Source: Paraburkholderia bryophila (GTDB taxonomy: Bacteria > Pseudomonadota > Gammaproteobacteria > Burkholderiales > Burkholderiaceae). Taken from it: a stretch of DNA of 64,000 bases. The stretch spans positions 286,253 to 350,252 of the forward strand of contig NZ_QLTK01000006.1 of the NCBI RefSeq assembly GCF_003269035.1, read 5' to 3'. The notes beneath the pieces are model-generated. The model worked only from the letters and a program-made list of their open reading frames with translations. It searched no databases and was not told where the DNA came from. The position numbers were made by a program, and so were the translations under genes. This document shows, piece after piece, positions 35,502 through 44,607 of the stretch; positions within the stretch are counted from its first letter, which is position 1; every line of letters starts with the position of its first letter.

Positions 35502-37010
35502 CTAGGCCGGTTGCCGCGCGCTGCGGCCGAAAATCGTCCGGTCGGCGAGCCACACGGCCAGCAGCGTCGCGCCCATCAGCGGGAAAATCATGCCGAGCAG
35601 CACGAGGCCGGTTTTCCAGCCGCGCATGGGCGGCGCGGTGCGTTCACGCGACGGCGCGCCGAGCGAACGTTGCGGGCGGCGCTTCCACCACATCACGCAA
35701 CCGGTCACCGCCATCGCGGCGAGGCCGAGTGAAATCGCCGCGCAGATAAGCTGATTGGCGAGGCCGAAATAGCGGCCCATATGCAACGACGTGCCATACG
35801 ACACCGCTTTCGACACCGCGCCGTAGTCGCCATAGCGAATGTCCTTCAGCACCGCGCCGCTGTATTGATCGATGTACAGCGTGCGTTCGTCTTTCGGATC
35901 GTTAGGGAAGTACGAAACCGAGTAGACGCCGGTTGGCGAAGTGGGGAGCACGATGCTGTAGCCGTCTTTTACACCGAGCGAGGCGAGTTGCGCGACGACG
36001 TGGCCGAGCGGCAGCGGCTTTGGTTGAACCGCGTGTGGTTCAGCGGAGGTCGGCACCGGTGAATTGCCGACGGCCCACGGCGTGAGCGGCAAGGGCAAAT
36101 CGTCCATCACCATGCCGGGCATCGAATCCATGCCGGCGGCGTGGCCGGCGTGTTCGTCGGGTGCCGCGCGGGTTTTGTCGGCCCTCGCGGTCGTACCGGC
36201 CGTTGCGGCCGCATCGATAGGCAGGCCGGCCGGCAGCACCGAGCGCAACGGCAAGCCGCCCCACGAACCCGGCGGCGCGCCGAGATTCGCGGCGGTCGCG
36301 AGCGCCTTGAACTGCTTGCCCCATGAGCCCGTCCACGGCAGCCCGCTCAGCACGAAAGCGAGCGCGCCGAGCGCGAGCCAGATGCCCATCACGGCGTGCA
36401 GGTTCTTCCACAACGGGCGTCCCCGGAGCGCGAAGCGCGGCACCAGCGCGGCCCGGGCGGTGGTTTTCTCACGCGGCCACCAGAGCGCGACGCCGGTGCC
36501 GATCATCACGAGCGTCCAGCAGGCGGCGAGTTCCATCAGCAGCTCGCCGGGCTTGCCGAGCAGCAGCTTGCGATGCAGCATGCGGTCCACCTGCATGAGG
36601 CGATGCTCGACGCTCAGCGTGCCCAACACCTCGCCGTTGTACGGATTCAGATAGACGCTCTGTTTTTCGCCATCGGCAAGCCGGAACACGAATTCCATGC
36701 TGCGATCCGGCGCACTCGAAATCGCGGCAGTGAGCGCGACGGCATCTTTCGGCATGGCCGCGCGCGCTTTGCCCAACAGCGTGTCTTCGGTCAGCCTGGG
36801 CGCCGCTTGCGGTTCGACGATCAGGCGATGCGGATACAGCAACGGCTCGATTTGCGGCTGAAAGCAATACAGCGTGCCGGTGATCGCCAGCACGACCAGA
36901 AACGGCATCACGAAGAGGCCCGCATAGAAGTGCCAGCGCCACAGTGTGCGATAGCCGGGGTTCGCCGTGCCGGCTGCCGTGACGATGCGTTGGGCGGTGG
37001 TGGTGGACAT
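35502..37010 (-). CDS. PepSY-domain inner-membrane protein with Met/His-rich loop
   Basis: The 502-residue product follows AGGAGG and has four main membrane helices: GLFVMPFLVVLAITGTLYCF, the region near 160-178, HAVMGIWLALGALAFVLSGL and the C-terminal QLICAAISLGLAAMAVTGCV, with a further helix before the end. PepSY segments lie between. A loop at residues 287-302 holds His287, His290, Met294, Met297, Met300 and Met302, a typical soft-metal binding string. Relatives sit beside TonB receptors and are thought to reduce or pass metals or siderophores across the inner membrane. The loop points to copper. Confidence 0.88.
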   Translation of the reverse strand: MSTTTAQRIVTAAGTANPGYRTLWRWHFYAGLFVMPFLVVLAITGTLYCFQPQIEPLLYPHRLIVEPQAAPRLTEDTLLGKARAAMPKDAVALTAAISSAPDRSMEFVFRLADGEKQSVYLNPYNGEVLGTLSVEHRLMQVDRMLHRKLLLGKPGELLMELAACWTLVMIGTGVALWWPREKTTARAALVPRFALRGRPLWKNLHAVMGIWLALGALAFVLSGLPWTGSWGKQFKALATAANLGAPPGSWGGLPLRSVLPAGLPIDAAATAGTTARADKTRAAPDEHAGHAAGMDSMPGMVMDDLPLPLTPWAVGNSPVPTSAEPHAVQPKPLPLGHVVAQLASLGVKDGYSIVLPTSPTGVYSVSYFPNDPKDERTLYIDQYSGAVLKDIRYGDYGAVSKAVSYGTSLHMGRYFGLANQLICAAISLGLAAMAVTGCVMWWKRRPQRSLGAPSRERTAPPMRGWKTGLVLLGMIFPLMGATLLAVWLADRTIFGRSARQPA

Positions 37011-37080
37011 GAAATCCTCCTGAGATAGGTTTTAAGTCGAGCGGCTTTCACCGCACGACGAACGCGTTCATGGCGCACGC

Positions 37081-39486
37081 TTACATGCGCAGCTTCGCTT
37101 CCACATAAAACGTGCGGCCCGGATACGGGTGGTAGACGAAGTAGCGCGCGTCGAACAGGTTGTCGACGCCGACACCGATCTCGCTCAGCTTCGTCGGCCG
37201 GAAGGTGAACTTCGTATCGACCACGGTGTACGAGCTGGTGCCGCCGAACACGTCCGGATTGGTGTCGGTATTGGTGAGCGTGTTGTACTGGCGGCCCGAA
37301 TAGCGCGCGGCGAGCGTGAGCGCCGCGCGTTCGTCGAAGCGATAAGTCGCGGCGAGATTCGCGCGCCACAGCGGAATGCGATAGAAGTACTTGCCGACCG
37401 TGGCCGGATTCTGCGCATTGGCGATGATCTTCGACTGCGTGTACGCGACGCTGGCGATCAGATCGAGGCCGCGCACCAGCACGTCCTGTCCCGAGTAACT
37501 CGTTTCCACGCCGCGCGAACGCACCTTGCCGATGTTCTGGAAGTTCGTCACGTTGGGAATCACGGTCGTATCGGTCTGGCTGAAGATCGTGTTCTTCACG
37601 TCGTCCTGAAACAGCGAGAAGCGGAACACGCCATTCCAGTGCGCCCATTCGGCCGTCAGTTCCTTGGAGAGATCGTCTTCGGGCTTCAGGTTCGGATTGT
37701 TGTTGACGATCGCCGAGCCGTTGATTTGCCCCTGGAACAGTTCGCTGACAGTCGGAAAGCGATACGCGCGGCCGATCGAGGCGCGCAGGATCAGGTCGTC
37801 GGTGACGTCGAACGACAGCGAGGCCTTCGGCGAAAAGTGCTGCTGGCTGGCGTCGCTGTACGGCAAGGCCTGGCCGGGCAGCGCTTGCGATCCGCCATAG
37901 GCTTGCCAGTCTTCGTAACGCACGCCATAAACGAGCTTCCAGCGCGGCAGAAAACGCCATGCGTCCTGTGCGTACAGCGCCTGGGTCTGCGTCTTGCCGC
38001 GGAATGCGTTGGCGAAGGTGGTCGCTCCGCCGTCGCGCCAGTTCAGCGTGTTGTAGCTCTCGTTATCGAGGAAGTAATTGTCGTAGTGATAGCCGAAGCT
38101 CAGCGCGTGATTCGCGAGGCCGGCCTGCTTCGACGCGGGCGTGTAGGTGCTGCGCAGATCGAGCGTTTTCCAGCCGGTGCCGTCGCCGAAAATCACCGTG
38201 CCGGGACCATTGCCCGGCGCGCCGGAAGCGGCCGTGCGCGCCACGCTGTTGCTGACGTCGTAGTAAGAGGCGACCGCTTCGGCATTCCAGCCGGTGGCGT
38301 AGCGGGTTCTCAACGACACGCCGTAGAGCCAGTTCTCGCTATAGCCGAGGCTCGGCGCCAATGCGGCGGCGGGAACGTTGTACTCGTAGCCGCCAATCGC
38401 TACCTTGCCGCTATAAACGGGGTTGCCGTTCGCGTCGCGCAGGAAGGTGGAGGTCTGGCTGTTATAGGTCTGATGCCAGTAACCGAGCGTGAAACCGGCT
38501 TGCAGTGTCGGCGTGAAGTCGTACTGCATCTTCAGCTTGAACTGATCCTGAATCGTATGTTCGATGCCTTCGCCGTTCACGCCGAGCACCGCCGTCGGCG
38601 CATTGGTCTGGTTGTTGTACAGATACGCGCCGGTGACCGGCACGTCGCCGGCTTTGGCGGGCGTGCCGGATTTGGCGAGCGTGGCGAATTGCAGCGGCTG
38701 GCTGGTGTTGTCCAGATGATTCACGTCCAGCCGGTACGAGAACTTGCCGACCCGGTCGCCGATCGACGCGCTCGCTTCGCTGCCGTTGAAGTTCTGATTC
38801 ACGCCGAACAGGCTGAAATGCTGCGTGAACGCCTTGACGTCGGCGCTGGCTTCGAATTGCTTCGGCATACGCGTGCTGATCAGCACCGTTGCGCCGAGCG
38901 AATTGCCCGGATAGAGCGCGGAAAACGGCCCGTAGATCACGTCGACCTGCTGGATCTCGTCGGGCGCGACCATCGACCAGCGCGGCGGAAACGAATAATT
39001 GTTGCCGAGAAGATTGCTGAGCAGCAGGCCGTCCGCATACACGAGACCCCGCGCGCTTTGCGAATTGCTGGTGCCGCGCACGGCGATGATCGAATTCAGA
39101 TCGCCGATAAAGCGCTTGCGTACCGCCAGATTCGGCATGTACTTCAGCACGTCTTCGGTATTGACCACATTCCAGTTGTCGAACTGATCGCGCGTGACGG
39201 TTTCGACCGTGGCGGGCAGATTCGGATCGACGGCGCGCGGCGCGGCCGCCGTATTCGCGCTGGCGGTGACGTTGACGGCCGGCAGCGTGGCTTCGGCGAT
39301 CACGGTATCGGCGCGGGCCGGGGTCGATACGAACGCCGGCAATAACGCCGGCACAAGCGCGGGCACGAAGGCGGGAATGAAAGCCGGCAGACAGACGGGC
39401 AAAGCCGGCAGCGGCAGGCGAGCGGAGATCAGGCCGCGTGCGCGGCGGGCGTGAGCGGACAGCCTTCGCGGGGCGAAGTTGAACAT
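37081..39486 (-). CDS. TonB-dependent outer-membrane receptor, probably for copper or a metal complex
   Basis: The 801-residue protein has a plug domain with VETVTRDQFDNWNVVNTEDV, KYMPNLAVRKRFIGD, IAVRGTSNSQSARGLVYADG and VDVIYGPFSALYPGNSLGAT. A 22-strand-type barrel follows and ends in YPGRTFYVEAKLRM. It closes on Met, not the usual Phe. A TonB-box-like stretch (LPAVNVTAS) precedes the plug. The signal region is unusually long, with PAF/PAL-type repeats. Neighbours (DUF2946, PepSY, PCu(A)C, bufferin genes) argue for copper or a copper-peptide substrate; the receptor alone does not prove it. Confidence 0.92.
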   Translation of the reverse strand: MFNFAPRRLSAHARRARGLISARLPLPALPVCLPAFIPAFVPALVPALLPAFVSTPARADTVIAEATLPAVNVTASANTAAAPRAVDPNLPATVETVTRDQFDNWNVVNTEDVLKYMPNLAVRKRFIGDLNSIIAVRGTSNSQSARGLVYADGLLLSNLLGNNYSFPPRWSMVAPDEIQQVDVIYGPFSALYPGNSLGATVLISTRMPKQFEASADVKAFTQHFSLFGVNQNFNGSEASASIGDRVGKFSYRLDVNHLDNTSQPLQFATLAKSGTPAKAGDVPVTGAYLYNNQTNAPTAVLGVNGEGIEHTIQDQFKLKMQYDFTPTLQAGFTLGYWHQTYNSQTSTFLRDANGNPVYSGKVAIGGYEYNVPAAALAPSLGYSENWLYGVSLRTRYATGWNAEAVASYYDVSNSVARTAASGAPGNGPGTVIFGDGTGWKTLDLRSTYTPASKQAGLANHALSFGYHYDNYFLDNESYNTLNWRDGGATTFANAFRGKTQTQALYAQDAWRFLPRWKLVYGVRYEDWQAYGGSQALPGQALPYSDASQQHFSPKASLSFDVTDDLILRASIGRAYRFPTVSELFQGQINGSAIVNNNPNLKPEDDLSKELTAEWAHWNGVFRFSLFQDDVKNTIFSQTDTTVIPNVTNFQNIGKVRSRGVETSYSGQDVLVRGLDLIASVAYTQSKIIANAQNPATVGKYFYRIPLWRANLAATYRFDERAALTLAARYSGRQYNTLTNTDTNPDVFGGTSSYTVVDTKFTFRPTKLSEIGVGVDNLFDARYFVYHPYPGRTFYVEAKLRM

Positions 39487-39568
39487 GAACGTTTCCTGGA
39501 TGCATTGAACAGACGACCGCGCGCGCCCTACACGGGCGCGACGAATGCGCGATCAGGACCGGCAGTGA

Positions 39569-39970
39569 TCAGGAAACGGCAGGAGGGGCGCGAGGACGGC
39601 CGGACGGAAACGCACCGAGCGGCGTGAAGCGGGTGGAGAGCGTGGGCGGGGCGGTACCGGCGAGCGTGAGCGAGGCTTGCGGCTCGACGGCGGCGACCGT
39701 CGGCATGGCGACGTGGTGTTCGAGCAGATGGCAGTAGCCGCAGGCGCCGAACGCGTCGTTATGGCTGAGTTGAACCGGCGCCGGTGTGGCGACGACAGGC
39801 TGGCTGAGCGCGCCCACTCCGCGCGGCTGAAGCGCCGAGCAGAGCGCGGCGATAGGCTCGCCCGCGCGGCTCGACGCCAGCAGTTGACTCACGAGCGGCG
39901 CGAACACGACCAGGCACATGGCGACGAGGCCAAGCCAGGCGGTCATGCGGTTGCGGGCGCGTAGAGTCAT
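39569..39970 (-). CDS. DUF2946 family protein, first gene of the metal operon
   Basis: The 133-residue product has a membrane-spanning N-terminus (AWLGLVAMCLVVFAPLVSQL) and the DUF2946 signature CGYCHLLEHHVAMP (Cys-x-x-Cys-His, then His-His). The Cys/His string could bind a soft metal. The family commonly lies next to metal-linked TonB receptors, as here. The Met at position 9 is an alternative start, and no strong ribosome site marks either. The tail is Pro-rich. Role unknown, possibly metal sensing or delivery. Confidence 0.8.
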   Translation of the reverse strand: MTLRARNRMTAWLGLVAMCLVVFAPLVSQLLASSRAGEPIAALCSALQPRGVGALSQPVVATPAPVQLSHNDAFGACGYCHLLEHHVAMPTVAAVEPQASLTLAGTAPPTLSTRFTPLGAFPSGRPRAPPAVS

Positions 39971-40212
39971 GAGATTGAAAGTTAAAAGCGGGGCGATTCT
40001 AGCACTGCGGCGCGAACTTTTCTCGCGTGATCCTGGTTATAGCGGGGGATTAGAGGGCCGAACACCGTTCATTTCCCGCCGTTACCGGTGCGCGGATTGG
40101 CTTAAGCTGCGTGGTACATGTTGCGCATTCCGTCCCGCGCGGCGCTTTGCCGCGGCACGCAAGCAACGATCGACCTGGCCGGCACAGCGCCGGCCTTCAT
40201 GCACCACGACTC

Positions 40213-42390
40213 ATGACCACGACGCAGACGACCGACACCTCGATCACCGACCTCAACCAGCAGGCCGTCGCGCTAGTGTCGACCGGACAGTTCGCCGACG
40301 CCTTGCAGCGGGTTGCGCCGATGCTCGCGCCGCTCGTTGAAGGCACAACGATACCCGACGACGCACTCGCCGACGCCTTGAATATCGCCGGCGCCTGTTC
40401 GTTCGCGCTGCGCAATCTGGACGATGCGGACGACTACTGGCGCCGCTGTCTGCAGATCAAACCCGGTTACGTGGAGGTGTACGACAGCCTGGGCATGCTG
40501 CACAAGTCGCTGGGGCGACTCTCGGCGGCCAAGGCGATGTACCGGCAACTGATCGTTCTGCGGCCGGACCGGGCCGATGCCCACCACAACCTCGGCATCG
40601 TGCTTTACGGGCTCGGCTACAAGGAAGAGTCGGAGGCGTCGTACCGTCAGGCGATTGAAATCCGTCCGGATTACGCGGAGGCCCATTACAACCGCGCGAT
40701 GGTGCTGCACGAATTGCGCCGTCTGCCCGAAGCCGAAGCGGCGTATCGGGCGGCGCTACTCGGTCTGCCCGGGCACGCCGAATCGCACAACAACCTCGGC
40801 AATGTGTTGATGGAACTTGGCCGACTGCCGGAAGCGGACGCTGCGTATCGTCAGGCGCTGACGATACGGCCGCAATATCCGGAGGCGCTGAACAACCTGG
40901 CCGGCGTGCTGAAGGCGACCAACCGGCTGGAAGAAGCCGAACTGGCTTGCCGCCTTGCGCTCGCCATGCGTCCGGATTACGCAGAAGCGCATCTGAATCT
41001 CGGCTCGGTGCTGACCGATTTCACGCGCCTGCCCGAAGCCGAAGCGGCCTATCGCGCTGCGATAGCCAGTCGTCCGGATTACGCCGAGGCGCACTACAAC
41101 CTCGGTATCGTGCTGGCCAAACTCGAACGTTTCGGCGACGCCGAGCGCGCGTATCGCGAGGCGCTGCGCTGGCGGCCGGATATCGTGCAGGCACACAACA
41201 ATCTGGGCTGCGTGCTGCGTTTGCTCGACCGTTTGCCCGAGGCGATCGAGGCCTTCACGCAGGCGTTGGCCTTGTGCCCCGACCTCGCCGAGGCGCATTA
41301 CAACCTCGGCGCGGCGGCGGCGCAACTCGGGCGGCTGACGGAAGCCGAAAGCGCTTATCGTCGTGCGCTCGCGTTGAATCCCGCTTACGGCGACGCACGC
41401 TTCGGGCTCGCCGTGTTGCTGCTCAGCATGGGGCGTTTCGAAGAGGGTTGGCAGCTTTACGAGTTTCGCTATTTTCAACCCGGTTTCGTCCATCACAAGA
41501 CGCGGGAAATGCTGGGGTGTCCGCAGTGGGGCGGCGAGACGCTGGCCGGTAAAACACTGCTGGTGTGGCAGGAAGACGGTCTCGGCGACATGATTCAGTT
41601 CAGCCGCTATTTCGCTTTGCTGAAGGCGCAAGGCGCGAAGCGGATCGAGTTCGCGTGCATGCCGGCGCTGCATCGGTTGATGGCCTCCGTGGACGGGGTC
41701 GATTCGTTGGTCGACCATGACACGGCGTTGGCGCGCACGTCCAGTTACGACTGCTGGACGAGTCTGATGAGCGCGCCGCTGCATCTGCGTACGCTGATCG
41801 ACACGATTCCGCGTCCTACGCGTCTGAGCGCGGAACCGCAACTGGTGGAGCGGTGGCAGCCGGTGCTGGACGCGCTGCCGCCAGGCCGCAGGATCGGCCT
41901 CGTCTGGAAGGGCAACGTGGCGCACCATAACGACGCGAACCGCTCGGTTCCTTCTCTTTCCATGCTCGCGCCGCTCTGGACCGTACCCGGCCTGAGCTTC
42001 GTGAGTCTGCAAAAAGGGCAGGGCGAAGACGAAGCGCGCAACCCGCCGGCTTCGCAGCCGTTGCTTCATCTCGGCTCGCAGCTCAACGATTTCGCCGACA
42101 CGGCGGCGATCATCGACCAGCTCGATCTGGTGATTTGCGTGGACACGTCCACCGCGCATCTGGCCGCGTCGCTCGGTAAGCCGTGCTGGGTGATGCTGCC
42201 GGAAAAAGATATCGACTGGCGCTGGATGCACGAGCGCAGCGACTCGCCGTGGTATCCGCACACCATGCGGTTATTCCGCCGCGCACCGAACGAAGATTGG
42301 TCGATGCCGATCGACCGGGTGCGTCAGGCGTGTATCGCGCGATTCGCTGCCGATGTGGCGGTTGAGCGCCGCACCGACAGCGTGAACTGA
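40213..42390 (+). CDS. TPR-repeat glycosyltransferase-like protein
   Basis: ATG 40213 is taken as the start (725 residues), though the frame is open upstream and no good ribosome site exists. Ten to eleven 34-residue TPR units run from about residue 50 to 430 (for example AEAHYNLGIVLAKLERFGDA). The C-terminal ~290 residues resemble GT9/GT41-type transferases: LLVWQEDGLGDMIQFSRYF, GRRIGLVWKGN and DLVICVDTSTAHLAASLGKP. Known relatives are O-GlcNAc-transferase-like or heptosyltransferase-like enzymes that may modify surface proteins. It diverges from the metal operon across ~240 bases with no other gene. Confidence 0.82.
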   Translation: MTTTQTTDTSITDLNQQAVALVSTGQFADALQRVAPMLAPLVEGTTIPDDALADALNIAGACSFALRNLDDADDYWRRCLQIKPGYVEVYDSLGMLHKSLGRLSAAKAMYRQLIVLRPDRADAHHNLGIVLYGLGYKEESEASYRQAIEIRPDYAEAHYNRAMVLHELRRLPEAEAAYRAALLGLPGHAESHNNLGNVLMELGRLPEADAAYRQALTIRPQYPEALNNLAGVLKATNRLEEAELACRLALAMRPDYAEAHLNLGSVLTDFTRLPEAEAAYRAAIASRPDYAEAHYNLGIVLAKLERFGDAERAYREALRWRPDIVQAHNNLGCVLRLLDRLPEAIEAFTQALALCPDLAEAHYNLGAAAAQLGRLTEAESAYRRALALNPAYGDARFGLAVLLLSMGRFEEGWQLYEFRYFQPGFVHHKTREMLGCPQWGGETLAGKTLLVWQEDGLGDMIQFSRYFALLKAQGAKRIEFACMPALHRLMASVDGVDSLVDHDTALARTSSYDCWTSLMSAPLHLRTLIDTIPRPTRLSAEPQLVERWQPVLDALPPGRRIGLVWKGNVAHHNDANRSVPSLSMLAPLWTVPGLSFVSLQKGQGEDEARNPPASQPLLHLGSQLNDFADTAAIIDQLDLVICVDTSTAHLAASLGKPCWVMLPEKDIDWRWMHERSDSPWYPHTMRLFRRAPNEDWSMPIDRVRQACIARFAADVAVERRTDSVN

Positions 42391-42430
42391 ACGGCCATTC
42401 CGTTGCCTTTGCAACGACGTGACCGCGCCG

Positions 42431-43387
42431 TCACTTGACCGGCGCGGTGCGTTTGCGGCGCGTCGGCGTACTCGCATGAAAACGGTTTTCGGTCGTCTCG
42501 ATCGCCTGACCGAGAAACTGCAGGAACATGCTCATCGCGACCGTGGTGCTCAAGTCCGCGCGTTGATACAGGCAACTGAACGATCTGGCGCCGGCATCCG
42601 CTAGCGCCGACCACGCGAGCTTGCGCTGCGCCACGTCTTCCGCAACGTTCTCCGCGATCAGAAAGCCGATCCCCACACCTTCCGCCACCAGCCGGCGCAC
42701 CATCGACACCGAACTGGTTTCCACCAGCGGCCGCGCCTTGCGTTTCTCGCGGTGATCGATCTGATCGACCATGGCGCGCAACTCGGTGTCCGGCGTCATC
42801 AGAATGAGCGGATAGTCGAGACAGTCACGTAGTCGCGGCCGCTTGTTCAGTTTGGTCAGCGGATGTCCCGGCGGCGTGACGAGCCCGAGGTGCTGCGAGA
42901 ACGCGCGCACTTCCACGACGCCGGGCGGCGGCTTGCGGCGCAGTCCGTAGCCGATGTCGGCCTCGCCGGTCTCGACCCACTTCAGGATGCTTTCACCGTT
43001 GCCCGAGCGCACGCTGTACGTCACACCGGGATAGCTCTGCATGGCTGCCATGATCGCATCGGGCACCAGCTGTTCGGCCGACGAGGGCGACACCGCCAGG
43101 TTGATATGGCCGCGCCGCAGCGAGCGTAAATCCTCGACCTGGGTCATCGCATTGTCGAAATCGCGCTGCCCGCGCCGCACTGCCGCAATGATGATCTCGC
43201 CGGCGGTGGTGAGCTGCATACCGCGCGGCAAGCGGTCGAACAACGGCGAGCCGACCTGCTCTTCCAGATTGAGGATTTGCTGGTGTACCGCGGCAGCGGT
43301 CAGGTGCAGCGATTCGGCCGCCTTGCGGATCGAACCGCGCCTGACCACCTCGTCGAAACAGCGGAATGTCTGCGATATTGGACGCAT
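42431..43387 (-). CDS. LysR-family regulator divergent from the arylsulfotransferase gene
   Basis: ATG 43387 (MRPISQTFRCF) is preferred over the TTG at 43429; the product has 318 residues. The N-terminal winged helix has FDEVVRRGSIRKAAESLHLT and AAAVHQQILNLEEQVGSPLF. The effector domain follows (GHINLAVSPSSAEQLVPDAI, GIGFLIAENVAED). As with most LysR proteins it probably controls the divergent operon starting at 43492 in response to a substrate of that operon. The gene converges on the TPR gene with a 40-base gap. Confidence 0.88.
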   Translation of the reverse strand: MRPISQTFRCFDEVVRRGSIRKAAESLHLTAAAVHQQILNLEEQVGSPLFDRLPRGMQLTTAGEIIIAAVRRGQRDFDNAMTQVEDLRSLRRGHINLAVSPSSAEQLVPDAIMAAMQSYPGVTYSVRSGNGESILKWVETGEADIGYGLRRKPPPGVVEVRAFSQHLGLVTPPGHPLTKLNKRPRLRDCLDYPLILMTPDTELRAMVDQIDHREKRKARPLVETSSVSMVRRLVAEGVGIGFLIAENVAEDVAQRKLAWSALADAGARSFSCLYQRADLSTTVAMSMFLQFLGQAIETTENRFHASTPTRRKRTAPVK

Positions 43388-43394
43388 ATTTGCA

Positions 43395-43438
43395 CCGTAT
43401 AGTTTTTCCGTACAGGCCGTATAAAACAATCATGTTTT
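43395..43438. promoter_or_regulatory. Candidate LysR binding region
   Basis: In the 104-base divergent spacer CCGTAT (43395-43400), CCGTAC (43408-43413) and CCGTAT (43417-43422) repeat at near-helical spacing. They are followed by the inverted repeat AAAAC/GTTTT (43423-43427 with 43434-43438). The position suits operator and activation sites of the adjacent regulator. No perfect T-N11-A box was found here. Confidence 0.35.
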
Positions 43439-43491
43439 CCTGACGGATCGAATAGCCTAGATTTTGCTCCATCATCTTAACGGAGCGAATC

Positions 43492-44607
43492 GTGACCACC
43501 ACTGTCGACCAGATTACCCAGCGGCGCCGCGGCGTCGGTCTCATCGCGCTCGACCCGCAACGCTCGGCGGGCGGGTATACGCTGATCGCGCCGCAGACGG
43601 CGGGCGGGCGCGTCTATCTCGTCGACATTCGCGGCGAGGTCGTGCACGAGTGGCAAATGCCGGTGCGTCCCGGCCGCCACGCGGTGATTCTGCCGAACGG
43701 CAATCTCGGCTACAACGGCAACCATGCGAACTCGGAAGACCGTTACGCGCCGTGGTCTATGTGGCACGGTGGCGATTTCTACGAAGTCACGCCGCAAGGC
43801 GAGGTGGTCTGGCGCTACGAAGATCCCGCCCATCATCACGACGCGCAGTGGCTGCCTAACGGCAATCTGCTGTACGCCGCGTGCGAACGGGTGCCGGCGG
43901 GCTTCGCGGAGCGTGTGCCGGGCGGCACCGCGCATGGGCCCGACGAGCCGATGTACGCGGACGTGATTCGCGAGGTGAATCGTGCCGGGGAGCTGGTATG
44001 GGAGTGGAAGGCCGCGGAACATCTGAATCCGAAGGACTTTCCGATCGCGGCCGGCTTTGGCCGCTATCACTGGCCGCTCGTCAACGGACTCGGCGTGAAC
44101 GCGCAGGGCGAGGTGCTGATGAGCTTGCGCACCACCTCGGGGATCATCGCCGTGGACCGTGCAAGTGGCCGCGTCACGACGCACATTCCGCCGAGCGTCG
44201 TGTCGCATCAGCATGCACCGGTGGCGCTCGCCAACGGCAACATTCTCACGTTCGACAACGGCAACTTCCGCACCGGCGCACATGTGGCGTTCTCGCGCGT
44301 GCTGGAGATCGATCCATCGACTCGTGACGTGGTGTGGTCGTACGCGGACGACATGGTCAATGCGTTCTACAGCGCGTTCATGGGCAACGCGCAGCGTCTC
44401 GCCAACGGCAATACACACGTCACGGAATCGGCGACGGGGCGACTGTTCGAAGTGACGCCGGAGGGGGAGGTGGTGTGGGAATACGTGATTCCCTGGTTCG
44501 GCGAATATCCGGACGAAGCCGCGCGCAAGACCGGCCCCGGCCAGTTGAATAGCGTGTTCCAGACCTTCCGCTATAGCCGCGAGCAATTGCCGTGGTTGCG
44601 CGCATGA
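43492..44607 (+). CDS. Arylsulfotransferase (ASST)-like protein without signal peptide
   Basis: GTG 43492 has GGAG 5 to 6 bases upstream; the product has 371 residues. The six-bladed propeller pattern of ASST proteins is visible: PGRHAVILPNGNLGYNGNH, HHHDAQWLPNGNLLYAA, VSHQHAPVALANGNILTFDN and NAQRLANGNTHVTES. Each blade carries the repeated PNGN or ANGN turn. Bacterial ASST enzymes move sulfate between phenolic esters through a sulfo-histidine. No signal peptide or disulphide pair is visible, unlike the periplasmic enzymes, so it may act in the cytoplasm. It overlaps the permease gene by 4 bases. Confidence 0.75.
   Translation: MTTTVDQITQRRRGVGLIALDPQRSAGGYTLIAPQTAGGRVYLVDIRGEVVHEWQMPVRPGRHAVILPNGNLGYNGNHANSEDRYAPWSMWHGGDFYEVTPQGEVVWRYEDPAHHHDAQWLPNGNLLYAACERVPAGFAERVPGGTAHGPDEPMYADVIREVNRAGELVWEWKAAEHLNPKDFPIAAGFGRYHWPLVNGLGVNAQGEVLMSLRTTSGIIAVDRASGRVTTHIPPSVVSHQHAPVALANGNILTFDNGNFRTGAHVAFSRVLEIDPSTRDVVWSYADDMVNAFYSAFMGNAQRLANGNTHVTESATGRLFEVTPEGEVVWEYVIPWFGEYPDEAARKTGPGQLNSVFQTFRYSREQLPWLRA

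Noticed and set aside
40505..41450. Regular ~102-base repeats that resemble a repeat array
   Set aside because: They are the codons of TPR units inside a gene, not a CRISPR array; there are no constant repeats with variable spacers.
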